A stretch of DNA of 64,000 nt from Moraxella sp. VT-16-12. Lineage in GTDB: Bacteria > Pseudomonadota > Gammaproteobacteria > Pseudomonadales > Moraxellaceae. Location of the stretch: assembly GCF_002224245.2 (NCBI RefSeq), contig NZ_NKHK02000003.1, positions 1 through 64,000 of the forward strand, read 5' to 3'. Both the position numbers and the translations under genes were made by a program. How positions within the stretch are numbered: position 1 is the first letter of the stretch; every line of letters begins with the position of its first letter. The notes under the pieces were generated by a model that was not told where the DNA came from, ran no database searches, and worked only from the letters and a program-made list of their open reading frames with translations. Of the stretch, positions 48,501 through 56,761 are shown piece by piece.

Positions 48501-50465
48501 GGGCGAGTGATACAAAAGGCACGTTTGGATTTTCAAGGAACGCAGTCCAATCATCGCTTGTCTTTTGCCAGTAAAAATGCCAGCTTAGATGTCAAAGCAA
48601 ATGTTACAGGGGGCTTTGATGGCAGTCGCTATCAGGGCATACTCTCAGAAGGACAAATGCAGACCCGTTTTGGTCGTTTGACTCAAAGACAGCCCAGCGA
48701 GTTTGGTTATGTATTAAGCAATAATCGTTTGCAAGTCGCCCCGCATTGTTGGCAGACCAGTGGCACAAAATCTGACAAAACAGGCTCTTTATGTTTACAA
48801 AAGACCTTGACTTATTCGTCTGTGGGTGGAGATGTGGATTTAGTTGTTCAAAATTTAGACACATCTGTGTTATCACCCGTTTTGCCAAGCGACATGATGT
48901 GGCAGTCTAATCTTAATGGTAAAGTGCAAGCCAACTGGCAAGGGGGCAAAATCCCATTTGTAAATGCGGTGTTGTATTCTGATAATGGTCAAATCGGTGT
49001 TACCCAAGATGATACAGGTTATGTGCAAATGCCTTATGAGCGAATCTCACTGATTGCTCAAACATTGCCAACAGGCTTTAAAATCAGAGCGGACGTGGCA
49101 GGTTCGGCAGGTCAAGGTTATGCAGATGTGCTGATAGACCCTTATGCTGCCAACAAACCCATCAAAGGGGCGTTGGCATTAAGCGACATTAATCTTGCAG
49201 TCATACGCCCATTTTTCCCTGATTTACAAGCCTTGGCAGGCACGATAAATGTGGCAGGTGGTATTAGTGGTGTGTTAAATAAACCGTTGTTTTATGGCAG
49301 TGCTGAGCTAACCGATGGGCGAGTATCCGTATTTGGTGTGCCACTGAGTTTGACGGACATCAATGCAACTGCCACCATTAATGGCGCGCACGCCAAGCTA
49401 GATGGGAGATTTATGGCTGGCGAAGGCAAGGGCGTGTTGGATGGGCAGGTAGATTGGCAACATGAATTACAAGCCAAAATCGGCATTGCAGGCGAGCAAT
49501 TAACCATATCCAGTCCGCCATTATTGACTGCCAGCATCAGCCCAGAGCTTGAAATGGTCATCAAGCCTTTACAAAAGTATGTGGACATCAAAGGTGTTGT
49601 GCTGATACCGTCTGCGGTGATTCGTCCACCAGAAGCCAGTGCAGATATTGTGGCACAGTCTGCTGATGTGTTGGTGATTGACCGTCGTTTGACGGGCAAT
49701 GTGGCACAAGTGTTGGCAAAGGTTAAACCTTGGAGCATCAATGCTGATATTGGGCTTGATTTGGGCGATGATGTGAGTTTTAGGGGTTTTGGGGCAAAAT
49801 TGCCATTGGCAGGCACCTTGCATTTGACACAAATCGGTCAAGGCAGTATGAAAGCTCGTGGCGTGGTGCAAGTCTCTGAACGCACGACCGTTGATGGCAT
49901 AGGGCGAAACCTGGCACTAAATTATGCCCAAGTGCGTTTTAATGGTGATATGTTAAATCCACGTTTGTCCATTGAAGGGGAAAAAGAGATTCAAGGGCAG
50001 ATTGTTGGTGTGCGAGTGAAAGGCACAGCCAGTAGTCCTGACATTACAGTGTTTAACAATGCAGGTTTGACCGAACAGCAAGCCATGAACGCACTTATCA
50101 CAGGGCGGATTGATGAAGCTAGCGACGCTCAAACGTCCGAACAGGCGTTTCGCTCCCAAGTTACCAACAGTCTGGCAGCAGCAGGGCTAAGTTTGGGGTT
50201 GTCAGGCACTCGTGGCATTACCAACCAAATTGGTAACGCCTTGGGCTTGGAGAGTTTGACGGTGGATGCGTCAGGCAATTCCAGCGACACCAACATTAAC
50301 GTAACAGGCTACATCAGCCCTGATTTGTATGTGCGTTATGGGGTGGGGGTGTTTAATGCCGAGTCAGAGCTTTCCATGCGGTATCAGCTGACTCGCCGTA
50401 TCTATATAGAAGCGACCCGAGCGGTGGAAAATACCGTGGATGTGATTTACAAATGGAAATTTTAA
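45534..50465 (+). CDS. tamB: translocation and assembly module protein TamB
   Basis: TamB is a very long AsmA-like protein anchored in the inner membrane that spans the periplasm to TamA. It is linked to phospholipid transport and assembly of outer-membrane proteins. The 1643-residue product has an N-terminal anchor (about 18-41, RGFFWLFMLFAVLLTLLVVV), many beta-helical repeats and the C-terminal DUF490/TamB domain containing DITVFNNAGLTEQQAMNALI and the YVRYGVGVFNAESELSMRYQ end. It ends at a strong terminator. Confidence 0.95.
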   Translation: MTTPTSPTPTPKNPIKRGFFWLFMLFAVLLTLLVVVVGYVMTTPQGTKWALSTLVKRTEVALTYDGGTLYQGIDVSGVSVKAGDMTISTDKAHLKLGWRALLLKQVHLMDAQVGELIIHDPKPPTGEPFDYPTISTPVPIYAYNVSATTVRYEQATKDPVLLYDIHINQAHWSGTKVFVSGGRLDYDHMVKVSGVAGDIDLDGDYPLDVVADVEIEPIKKVHFDTLHAKFNGSLKRTHGTLTSRYNGHAIQGEFVAQGLSDDVPFYARLLFDKVVLPYADEQNITLTDGAITADGTINKIELRINADMVGKDIPKGRYQGRAMLNVGDDGMDVAYLKATTAQGVLTATVDMSWADEFNMRAVLSGDGVKVREMLPLEFQEYQAYLPTTLTGSLGIEYFNLDDNKDTKWTFDLNQKDGEQISATLIQSQVRLNQPWQIQADWKQLIRHHVPDIDRIDSPYGSVSVVAGETIDIHAKGRIHALSVAPKGDYDITAKIQDKHIGLSKMAYDGDVGQLSGKGKIILAHKNQPLSWQFDVLADGRGLLPNAYLGENASPVSRLLGSISAKGVMKQMGKTAKHDISITDGDLTATLAQGEVHLMGAGGGVLTLSDNKLQNFQANFKGDVTQSIYAPLPKSAFALDVAGDLSAVTINKLSLNNPDITTQITGKLGLTKGVSWDLMANIEHLNTQKFVQDNTLIAKIGGKLSTKGTYQDDKLQHIQAVFQGHLKNDTIATGNLSFDVLGKQNQFTINHFTHKGEAGELFAKGKVDIDKLSWDLVANMQAFNVGAFVKGMSSSLTGGFATHGVWVGQDKTLAVDKLNIGGQLNGQVLSATGSILAKLRLPKDLEGYFNRLKKATQLPKSPNDFFALQEQIQANSRQAQHIVRTLVADDLTIKIGDNIAKMDGTEQKLTTTLDIKELSQLWADAQGVIQGGLIIMNDKHALPTVYADLTAKGVRTADIIVERASVLGRVENLAQSPSHIHLEADNIIALGRVIQKARLDFQGTQSNHRLSFASKNASLDVKANVTGGFDGSRYQGILSEGQMQTRFGRLTQRQPSEFGYVLSNNRLQVAPHCWQTSGTKSDKTGSLCLQKTLTYSSVGGDVDLVVQNLDTSVLSPVLPSDMMWQSNLNGKVQANWQGGKIPFVNAVLYSDNGQIGVTQDDTGYVQMPYERISLIAQTLPTGFKIRADVAGSAGQGYADVLIDPYAANKPIKGALALSDINLAVIRPFFPDLQALAGTINVAGGISGVLNKPLFYGSAELTDGRVSVFGVPLSLTDINATATINGAHAKLDGRFMAGEGKGVLDGQVDWQHELQAKIGIAGEQLTISSPPLLTASISPELEMVIKPLQKYVDIKGVVLIPSAVIRPPEASADIVAQSADVLVIDRRLTGNVAQVLAKVKPWSINADIGLDLGDDVSFRGFGAKLPLAGTLHLTQIGQGSMKARGVVQVSERTTVDGIGRNLALNYAQVRFNGDMLNPRLSIEGEKEIQGQIVGVRVKGTASSPDITVFNNAGLTEQQAMNALITGRIDEASDAQTSEQAFRSQVTNSLAAAGLSLGLSGTRGITNQIGNALGLESLTVDASGNSSDTNINVTGYISPDLYVRYGVGVFNAESELSMRYQLTRRIYIEATRAVENTVDVIYKWKF

Positions 50466-50489
50466 TAAATCGGTTTAAACAGTCAAATA

Positions 50490-50515
50490 AAAAAGCACCA
50501 AAATCGGTGCTTTTT
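50490..50515 (+). terminator. rho-independent terminator after tamB
   Basis: AAAAAGCACC, loop AAAATC, GGTGCTTTTT: a ten-base perfect stem with a T-run, starting 25 bases after the tamB stop. It also faces the end of hemP on the other strand. Confidence 0.85.
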
Positions 50516-50531
50516 GTCAATCTGGCTTGAC

Positions 50532-50699
50532 TTATTTGGTCAAAATCAAGCGGTTATTGCGAGTTAGGCGTAGGCGGTATTCTTCGCCCTGATGTTCAAT
50601 ACGGACTTCCTTGGTCAAAGCGAACAGATTTTGAGAATGCAAGGTGGGCAGACGAGTGGCTTCACGATTGCTAAAATAGCGGGCGATGGTCATAGTCAT
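50532..50699 (-). CDS. hemP: hemin uptake protein HemP
   Basis: A 55-residue protein, shorter than usual gene-calling limits. The C-terminal signature EVRIEHQGEEYRLRLTRNNR, then LILTK, is that of HemP/HmuP, the small regulator found with heme uptake genes. AGGA stands eight bases before the ATG at 50699; a second ATG two codons on is possible. A Fur-box-like site lies about 120 bases upstream. No heme receptor or ABC transporter is in the window. Confidence 0.87.
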   Translation of the reverse strand: MTMTIARYFSNREATRLPTLHSQNLFALTKEVRIEHQGEEYRLRLTRNNRLILTK

Positions 50700-50814
50700 G
50701 GCGATTTTCCTTATATGGGTGGGTAACGGGTATTTTCCCGAGCCACATTGGCTTAACTTTGAACTGACAGAGTTGGTATGTCCACCAACGTTTATAATGA
50801 TATTTGTTTATAAA

Positions 50815-50829
50815 TGCTAACAATTATCA
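50815..50829. promoter_or_regulatory. Fur-box-like site between hemP and the Nudix gene
   Basis: TGCTAACAATTATCA matches the 7-1-7 Fur consensus TGATAATNATTATCA at 12 of 14 defined positions, and the right half is perfect. It lies in the spacer upstream of hemP on the minus strand. TTGTTA on that strand, a possible hemP -35, falls within it. It is also 90 bases from the divergent Nudix-ThiE gene. Confidence 0.6.
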
Positions 50830-50919
50830 TTTGTTTGTATAATAACAGATTTTAAAAATAATGCAAGCCCTAAGCACAAAATTTTTTAAATTTTTTAAGT
50901 TAATATTAAAGGTATGTTT

Positions 50920-51909
50920 ATGACGATAAACGGTAAAATGATTGATGTGGCGGTCGCAGTATTGCGTTTTGGTGATGAATTTTTGCTTGCCACACGCCAC
51001 AGCCATCAGCACCAAGGTGGTAAATTGGAATTTGTTGGTGGTAAAATAGAGCAGGGCGAAAGCCCCAAATCCGCCCTAATCCGAGAAGTCAAAGAAGAAC
51101 TTGGTCTTGATGTGGCGGGCAATACCATCACCAAACTGGGGCGGATTTGCCATGATTATGGCGATAAAATGGTAAGGCTTTATGTGCATCAAGTTTGGCT
51201 TGATGATGGTCAATATCTTGATTTTAAAGATAAAAATATTGGTTTGGACGGTCAAGCCATCGCTTTTTATGACAAAAGCTCCATCTTTTCTCAAACGGAT
51301 AATTTTCCAACAGCCAATAAGATGATTTTGACATGGCTGACTTTACCGCTCACCATCACCATCAGTCATGTGCTAAGTCATTTTGGACACAAAAATGATT
51401 GGTTGGATTATTATCAGCACTTGCCAAAAGCAAGCACGCTTTTAATTCGTACGCAGGCGGATGTTAGTACCAATGCCCAACTGATACAAAAACTATCCAT
51501 ACAAAGAGATGATTTATGCTTTATTTTGTCATTACAAGATGTCAAAACCATTGACACATCACGGATATTGGCAATCCGATTGACCCATAATGAGCTGTTG
51601 GCGTTGGATTTATCCGCACCTAATTTACCAAATTTACCCATCATTGCCAGTTGTCATGATGAACACAGTATCAATAAAGCCAACGCCCTAGCAAAAATCT
51701 ACCCTGTCATGGCGGTGTTGTTATCGCCTGTGCAGCTAACAGCCACGCACCCTGATACGCCTTGTTTGGGTTGGGAGCGTTTTGGGGAGCTTGCTGATAT
51801 GGCAGATGTGCCTGTGATTGGGCTTGGTGGACTGTCGCCTGATGATTTGCCGATGGCTTGGAGATTTGGAGCGGTGGTGGTAGCGGGGATACGAGCCTTT
51901 GGCGGATGA
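50920..51909 (+). CDS. Nudix hydrolase fused to a ThiE/TenI-like domain
   Basis: A 329-residue fusion. Residues 1-130 are a MutT-type Nudix domain with box GGKIEQGESPKSALIREVKE ending EELGLD. Residues about 145-329 look like a thiamine-phosphate-synthase (ThiE/TenI) barrel with DVPVIGLGGLSPDDLPMAWR near the end. The same fusion is known in pseudomonads, where it is annotated as MutT-like 8-oxo-dGTP hydrolase with a ThiE-like tail. The role of the tail is unclear. ATG 50920 has AAAGG at seven bases; ATG 50914 is too close. Confidence 0.87.
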   Translation: MTINGKMIDVAVAVLRFGDEFLLATRHSHQHQGGKLEFVGGKIEQGESPKSALIREVKEELGLDVAGNTITKLGRICHDYGDKMVRLYVHQVWLDDGQYLDFKDKNIGLDGQAIAFYDKSSIFSQTDNFPTANKMILTWLTLPLTITISHVLSHFGHKNDWLDYYQHLPKASTLLIRTQADVSTNAQLIQKLSIQRDDLCFILSLQDVKTIDTSRILAIRLTHNELLALDLSAPNLPNLPIIASCHDEHSINKANALAKIYPVMAVLLSPVQLTATHPDTPCLGWERFGELADMADVPVIGLGGLSPDDLPMAWRFGAVVVAGIRAFGG

Positions 51910-51974
51910 ACATTTGCTGATTTGGCACATTTATTTTTATAAAAAATATCATCATTTTAAAATAAAATAACCAT

Positions 51975-52003
51975 TGTCAATATTGCCATTTTGCTTTACA
52001 ATC
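51975..52003 (+). promoter_or_regulatory. sigma-70 promoter of gap
   Basis: -35 TTGTCA (51975-51980), 17-base spacer, -10 TACAAT (51998-52003), 47 bases before the gap ATG. Confidence 0.65.
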
Positions 52004-52049
52004 TAAGAGTTTGTTTATCCATGCCATTTATTTATAAAAGGATAATTCC

Positions 52050-53387
52050 ATGAGCATTTACCAAACCTACCTTACCAAACGCCAAGCAGATGAAAGTCAA
52101 GCAGTGGAGCTTGTCGCCCAGCTTGCTCGCCTAGCAAGCCAAAATGTTAATGTGCTGTTTTTTGGTGAGCGTGTGAGCTTGTCGGTGGCCGATGTTCTTG
52201 CCAAACACGACAAAGCAGGTCTGTCAGTTGCAGACAGCACGGATTTTGCCAAGGCGTTAAGCGTGTCTAACACTACCCTTGATTTGGGTCAGGCACTCAA
52301 AGCAGGTAAACAAGCTGGTGATTTTGCAGATGGTCAAGAAGTGCCCGCAACTGATGTGGTGCTGTATGGTTTTGGGCGGATTGGTCGCATTTTGGCACGC
52401 CTTTTGATGAGCCGTCCAGCTTCTGATAAGGGCTTACAATTAAAAGCGATTGTGGTAAGACCAGCAGGGGAAGGCGACCTTGCCAAGCGTGCCAGTCTGT
52501 TGGAGAGAGACAGTGTACATGGTTGGTTTGATGGCAGCGTGCAGGTAGATGGCAAAAATAGCGGCATCGTGGTGAATGGTCGCTTTATCAAATTCATCTA
52601 TGCATCTGACCCATCAGAAGTGGATTATACAGCTTATGGCATTGATAACGCCATTGTTATTGACAATACAGGCAAATGGAAAGATGAAGCAGGACTTGGC
52701 AAGCACTTAGCCAGCAAAGGTGTCAAAAAAGTATTGCTCACCGCCCCTGCCAAAGGTGAGATTAAAAACGTGGTTTATGGTGTAAACCATGACACCATCG
52801 GTAGCGACACCATCGTATCAGCAGCGTCTTGCACCACCAATGCCATCACGCCAACACTTAAAGTTTTGCATGACACTTACGGCATTGTTAATGGACACAT
52901 GGAAACCGTTCATGCCTTTACCAACGACCAAAATCTGGTAGATAACCACCACAAATCTGACCGCCGTGGTCGTGCCGCACCTTTAAATATGGTGATGACC
53001 AGCACAGGGGCAGCATCTGCGGTATCTAAGGCGATTCCTGGGCTAAAAGGCAAACTGACAGGTAATGCAATTCGTGTACCCACACCAAATGTGTCATTGG
53101 CCATCTTAAACCTAAACTTTGAAAAGCCAGTTGGTTCAGCCGATGAGCTAAACGCCTTTATCAAAGATAAATCACAAAGCGACCAATGGCAAGAGCAGAT
53201 TGCTTATTCAGACAGCTCAGAAGCGGTTTCTACCGACTTTGTTGGTTGTGAAAAAGTGGCGATTTTTGATGCCAAAGCCACCATTGCCACCGACAGCCGT
53301 GCCACTTTATATGTGTGGTATGACAACGAAATGGGATATAGCACCCAAGTGATTCGTGTCGCCGAAACGATGGCAAAGAATGACTGA
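52050..53387 (+). CDS. gap: glyceraldehyde-3-phosphate dehydrogenase, long form
   Basis: A 445-residue GAPDH. About 100 extra N-terminal residues precede the Rossmann motif VVLYGFGRIGR at 103-113. Catalytic Cys is 261 in SAASCTTNAITPT, and HAFTNDQNLVDNHHKSDRRG and NEMGYSTQVIRVAETM follow. This extended type occurs in Acinetobacter-like bacteria, where GAPDH is thought to act mainly in gluconeogenesis. Strong ribosome site AAAAGGA. Followed by a terminator. Confidence 0.95.
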   Translation: MSIYQTYLTKRQADESQAVELVAQLARLASQNVNVLFFGERVSLSVADVLAKHDKAGLSVADSTDFAKALSVSNTTLDLGQALKAGKQAGDFADGQEVPATDVVLYGFGRIGRILARLLMSRPASDKGLQLKAIVVRPAGEGDLAKRASLLERDSVHGWFDGSVQVDGKNSGIVVNGRFIKFIYASDPSEVDYTAYGIDNAIVIDNTGKWKDEAGLGKHLASKGVKKVLLTAPAKGEIKNVVYGVNHDTIGSDTIVSAASCTTNAITPTLKVLHDTYGIVNGHMETVHAFTNDQNLVDNHHKSDRRGRAAPLNMVMTSTGAASAVSKAIPGLKGKLTGNAIRVPTPNVSLAILNLNFEKPVGSADELNAFIKDKSQSDQWQEQIAYSDSSEAVSTDFVGCEKVAIFDAKATIATDSRATLYVWYDNEMGYSTQVIRVAETMAKND

Positions 53388-53407
53388 TTTGTTTTAAATC
53401 AATGACT

Positions 53408-53440
53408 AAAAGCAGATACTACGAGTGTCTGCTTTTTATT
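53408..53440 (+). terminator. rho-independent terminator after gap
   Basis: AAAAGCAGATACT, loop ACG, AGTGTCTGCTTTT: a thirteen-base stem with one wobble pair, then TTATTTTA. Confidence 0.85.
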
Positions 53441-53661
53441 TTATCAAAACAAAGCGATGATAAGACGGTGAGTATTTGTAATGGTTTGTGTGCAATGGTT
53501 AAAAATGTATCATTATGATAATTGATATTGACAATAAAAATTGGCGGGCGTATGATAAAGATGTCAATGAATATAGATGAAATATTGATTGATGCACCTA
53601 GTGGGTGTGGTAGTAGATTTTGAGTTGTTTAAAAGTGTCTTTCTTGAAATAGGAGTGATTG

Positions 53662-53967
53662 ATGAAACGTCTAAAATCTTTGCTGATGGCGGTGGGGCTA
53701 AGTGTTGCAGTTGCTGTGCCAAATGTTGCATTAGCAGCCGAGACTTGCATGGTTACTGACCCCACAGACACACCACTGAATGTTCGTGCCGCACCAGGCA
53801 ACAAAGGCAAAGTGATATATACCATTGATAACGGCATTATTGTTACCATTGTCAAATACAGCAAAAACAAAAAATGGGCATACGTAAGAGATGCTGATAC
53901 GAGAGAAGATATTGGTTGGGTGTATCGTGAGTATCTTAGTTGTTCACCTTCTTTAAAAAATAGATAA
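53662..53967 (+). CDS. exported SH3-like domain protein
   Basis: A 101-residue protein with a signal peptide (SLLMAVGLSVAVAVPNVALA). A bacterial SH3 domain follows with the usual PLNVRAAPGNKGKVIYTI block and a terminal WVYREYL. Two cysteines (TCMVTD near the start, LSCSPS near the end) may pair. SH3b domains often bind peptidoglycan or peptides. AGGAG stands before the ATG. Confidence 0.8.
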   Translation: MKRLKSLLMAVGLSVAVAVPNVALAAETCMVTDPTDTPLNVRAAPGNKGKVIYTIDNGIIVTIVKYSKNKKWAYVRDADTREDIGWVYREYLSCSPSLKNR

Positions 53968-54060
53968 GCCTTACCATCATCATGCTTTAATGTTTTATCT
54001 GTAATGGGCAACATAAAGGCTTGGTGATGGTACAAGAAGATATGACCAATAGGAGCAGTT

Positions 54061-54411
54061 ATGAAAAAATTACTACTGGCATTTTTTGTGCTATTGGCGA
54101 CAGTTCCTGCCTATGCCAAACAAAATACCACCACCTTAAAATTTGCCAAAGGAAGCTACTGCACAAGTTTTGATGGTTATTATCACAACCGTGTGTTTAA
54201 CATTTATCTGTTAAAAGGACAGGCACTTGAAATCACCATAGATGATGTTGTAGATGGTGTGGTGGTCAAAGACTCAAAGGGCAAACGATTACAAGAAGTT
54301 GGGCTTGAAAATTTTAATTACGACATTAAAAGAACAGGCAATCACACCATTAAAATCAACCGAGCCAGCGTCAATGGTGGCAGCAGTAGCATTAAATTTT
54401 GTGCTTACTGA
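54061..54411 (+). CDS. hypothetical exported protein
   Basis: A 116-residue protein with a signal peptide (KKLLLAFFVLLATVPAYAK). The mature domain is about 97 residues with two cysteines (SYCTSFDG and IKFCAY) that could link its ends, and beta-rich composition. The shape is reminiscent of small periplasmic inhibitor or scavenging proteins, but no family is recognised. AGGAG precedes the ATG. It follows the SH3 gene in the same direction and ends at a terminator. Confidence 0.65.
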   Translation: MKKLLLAFFVLLATVPAYAKQNTTTLKFAKGSYCTSFDGYYHNRVFNIYLLKGQALEITIDDVVDGVVVKDSKGKRLQEVGLENFNYDIKRTGNHTIKINRASVNGGSSSIKFCAY

Positions 54412-54427
54412 TGATTGATAAAATGGC

Positions 54428-54449
54428 AAAACCCCCAGATTGGGGTTTT
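54428..54449. terminator. terminator between convergent genes
   Basis: AAAACCCC, loop CAGATT, GGGGTTTT: an eight-base stem with T-rich tail on the plus strand (GTTTTTG), 17 bases after the exported-protein stop. Confidence 0.7.
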
Positions 54450-54470
54450 GTTTTTGTGTGATTGATGGAA

Positions 54471-55037
54471 TTAACGAATGCGATAATGTCCTGTGATTTT
54501 AAATTGGTATAGGATATTTTCTTCTTTGGTGCCTTGTCCGATGTTGTGAATGATGAGCGGTATGCCAGTTAAGGTTTTTTTATCAGAGACAATACCGATA
54601 TGCACCAAACCCTTACCCAAATCCCAAGTAACAATATCTCCTGCACGAAACTCTTGTGGCTTGTGGGTGCTTTTGACGGCATAGCCTTGGCGTTTAAAGT
54701 AGGTGGCGATGTTTGGCACGCGGCGATGGTCAATGTTTTTATCAGGAGATTTCAGCCCCCATTTTTTGGGATAAGCAGAAAAATTGGCTTTCATGTCTTT
54801 GTGAATCAGCTCTTGTAAGTCCATGCCTTGATGGCGTAATGCCCTGACGACCACATCAGTACAAACACCTTTGCTGATGGGCACATCGCCCATAGGATAG
54901 CTAAGGGCGGTATAAGCAGGGTCATAGCGAATGGTTTTGCCGATTTGGGTGCGTGCATCCACCACAAGCTGACCGCCAGAGATGGCAAGGGCGTGTGTGC
55001 TGATAAATAAAGCAAGACAGGCGATAAATTTTTTCAT
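54471..55037 (-). CDS. DUF1287 domain-containing exported protein
   Basis: A 188-residue protein with a signal peptide (KKFIACLALFISTHALA). The DUF1287 fold (NlpC/P60-like) shows VVDARTQIGKTIRYDPAYTA, GVCTDVVVRALRHQGMDLQEL with the presumed catalytic Cys, and GDIVTWDLGKGLVHIGIVSD with a His. Members are presumed periplasmic amidases or peptidases, but the substrate is not known. It faces the small exported gene. Confidence 0.87.
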   Translation of the reverse strand: MKKFIACLALFISTHALAISGGQLVVDARTQIGKTIRYDPAYTALSYPMGDVPISKGVCTDVVVRALRHQGMDLQELIHKDMKANFSAYPKKWGLKSPDKNIDHRRVPNIATYFKRQGYAVKSTHKPQEFRAGDIVTWDLGKGLVHIGIVSDKKTLTGIPLIIHNIGQGTKEENILYQFKITGHYRIR

Positions 55038-55068
55038 AATGATTACTTGTTTGGGAGTGCTGTTGGTA

Positions 55069-55416
55069 CTATAAGCCGGCTGTTACCACAATTTCAATCA
55101 GCCATTTTGGATTGACCAAATCTGCTTTGATGGTCGCACGAGTGGGTGGTGTGTTACCTGCTAGCCAATGTACCCATTCGGCATTAAATTTATCAAAATC
55201 TGCCAAATCTTTGATAAATACTTGTGCACTTAGAAGTTTGGATTTATCTGTACCAGCTTTTGCTAGGGCTTTATCAATATTGTCAAGCACTTCACGAGTT
55301 TGTCCTGTGATGTCAAGACTGTCATCATTGGGCACTTGCCCTGCCAAATAAACCACGCCATTATAGATGGCGATTTCGGTAATGGCATCGGTACTGTCAA
55401 TCTTTTGAATGTTCAT
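55069..55416 (-). CDS. RidA family protein
   Basis: A 115-residue member of the RidA/YjgF/UK114 family. Members hydrolyse reactive imines or enamines released by PLP and flavin enzymes. The Arg-containing signature TPPTRATIKADLVNPKWLIE is present. It lies 13 bases downstream of dadA on the same strand with AGGAG before the ATG, so it probably clears the imine formed by D-amino acid oxidation. It is slightly shorter than typical RidA (about 128). Confidence 0.9.
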   Translation of the reverse strand: MNIQKIDSTDAITEIAIYNGVVYLAGQVPNDDSLDITGQTREVLDNIDKALAKAGTDKSKLLSAQVFIKDLADFDKFNAEWVHWLAGNTPPTRATIKADLVNPKWLIEIVVTAGL

Positions 55417-55429
55417 AAAAGCTCCTAAA

Positions 55430-56680
55430 TTAAAGATATCGCCCCATGTCTAGCCCGTCAAGGCTGATTTGGGGAGTGGTCTGTGTGATGATGTCGGCGA
55501 TTACTTTACCAGAACCGCAAGCCATTGTCCAGCCAAGCGTGCCATGTCCTGTGTTGATAAATAGATTGTCAAATTTGGTTTTGCCGATGATGGGTGTGCC
55601 ATCTGGGGTCATGGGGCGAAGTCCTGTCCAAAACTTAGCACCAGACAAATCACCACCATCAAACAGCTCACGAGTTACCATTTCAAGAGTTTCACGGCGA
55701 GCAGGTTTTAAGGACAAATCAAAACCTGATAATTCTGCCATGCCCCCCACACGAATGCGGTCGTCAAAACGGGTGATGGCGATTTTGTAGGTTTCATCAA
55801 GCACCGTAGAGACAGGCGATTTTTTCTCATCAACAATAGGAATGGTCAAAGAGTAGCCTTTGACAGGATAAACAGGAATGTTTAGTCCCAAAGGCAGTAG
55901 CATGGCACGAGAATAACTGCCCATCGCCATCACATAACGGTCTGCCGTGTGGCGTTCACCATCTACCATCACGCCAGTGATGTTGCCATTTTCTAGGGTG
56001 AATTGCTCTATGTGCTTGTTCATCAAAAACTTAACACCCAACGTCTTACAATGTTCTGCCAGTCGCTTGGTGAATAAATGACAATCGCCCGTTTCGTCAT
56101 TGGGTAGCCTTAGTCCCCCCAAAAGCGGTGCAGTGCTGTATGCCAAAGCAGGTTCAGCACGGACAAGTTCATCTTTATTTAAGGTTTCATAAGGCACGCC
56201 AAGCTCTGACAATACTTTGGTGTCAAGTGCCATGGCAGCAAGTTGAGCATCGGTACGAAACAGTTGTAACACGCCACCTGTGCGATGTTCGTATTTTATG
56301 CCAATGTCATCACGCAAAGCACGAATACAATCTCGGCTGTATTCGGACACTCTCATCATGCGTTCTTTGTTGATTTGGTAACGGCGAGCATTACAGTTTT
56401 GAAGCATTTGCCAAATCCATGACAGCTGAAAACCCGAACCGTCAGGGCTGATGGCAAGGGGTGCGTGCTTTTGCATGAGCCATTTGATTGCCTTTTGGGG
56501 GATTTTGGGGGCAGCCCACGGCGTAGAATAGCCAGGGGAGATTTGTCCTGCATTGGCAAAACTGGTTTCCATTGCCACATCAGGCTGGCGGTCTATGACG
56601 GTAACAGATGCCCCAGCACGAGCAAGATAATAAGCGGTGGTGGTGCCAATCACGCCCCCACCCAAGATGATGATGTTCAT
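55430..56680 (-). CDS. dadA: D-amino acid dehydrogenase small subunit
   Basis: DadA oxidises D-alanine and other D-amino acids to 2-oxo acids at the inner membrane, passing electrons to quinone. The 416-residue flavoprotein has the FAD motif [21 protein letters not shown] at the N-terminus. [18 protein letters not shown] and [16 protein letters not shown] are also visible. RidA follows closely. The gene has its own start after a poor promoter; no alanine racemase dadX is adjacent. Confidence 0.96.
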   Translation of the reverse strand: MNIIILGGGVIGTTTAYYLARAGASVTVIDRQPDVAMETSFANAGQISPGYSTPWAAPKIPQKAIKWLMQKHAPLAISPDGSGFQLSWIWQMLQNCNARRYQINKERMMRVSEYSRDCIRALRDDIGIKYEHRTGGVLQLFRTDAQLAAMALDTKVLSELGVPYETLNKDELVRAEPALAYSTAPLLGGLRLPNDETGDCHLFTKRLAEHCKTLGVKFLMNKHIEQFTLENGNITGVMVDGERHTADRYVMAMGSYSRAMLLPLGLNIPVYPVKGYSLTIPIVDEKKSPVSTVLDETYKIAITRFDDRIRVGGMAELSGFDLSLKPARRETLEMVTRELFDGGDLSGAKFWTGLRPMTPDGTPIIGKTKFDNLFINTGHGTLGWTMACGSGKVIADIITQTTPQISLDGLDMGRYL

Positions 56681-56761
56681 ATTAATCAGTTCTTTTGTGA
56701 TGGATAAATGGTTTGGTTGCTTGATAAATACAATAAAAACATCTGTTTATTTTAGTTTATT

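Noticed and set aside
49292-49816. A 174-codon open frame antisense to tamB
   Set aside because: It lies wholly inside the strongly supported TamB frame, has low-complexity Ser/Pro/Thr-rich content and no ribosome site. It is a shadow of codon bias.
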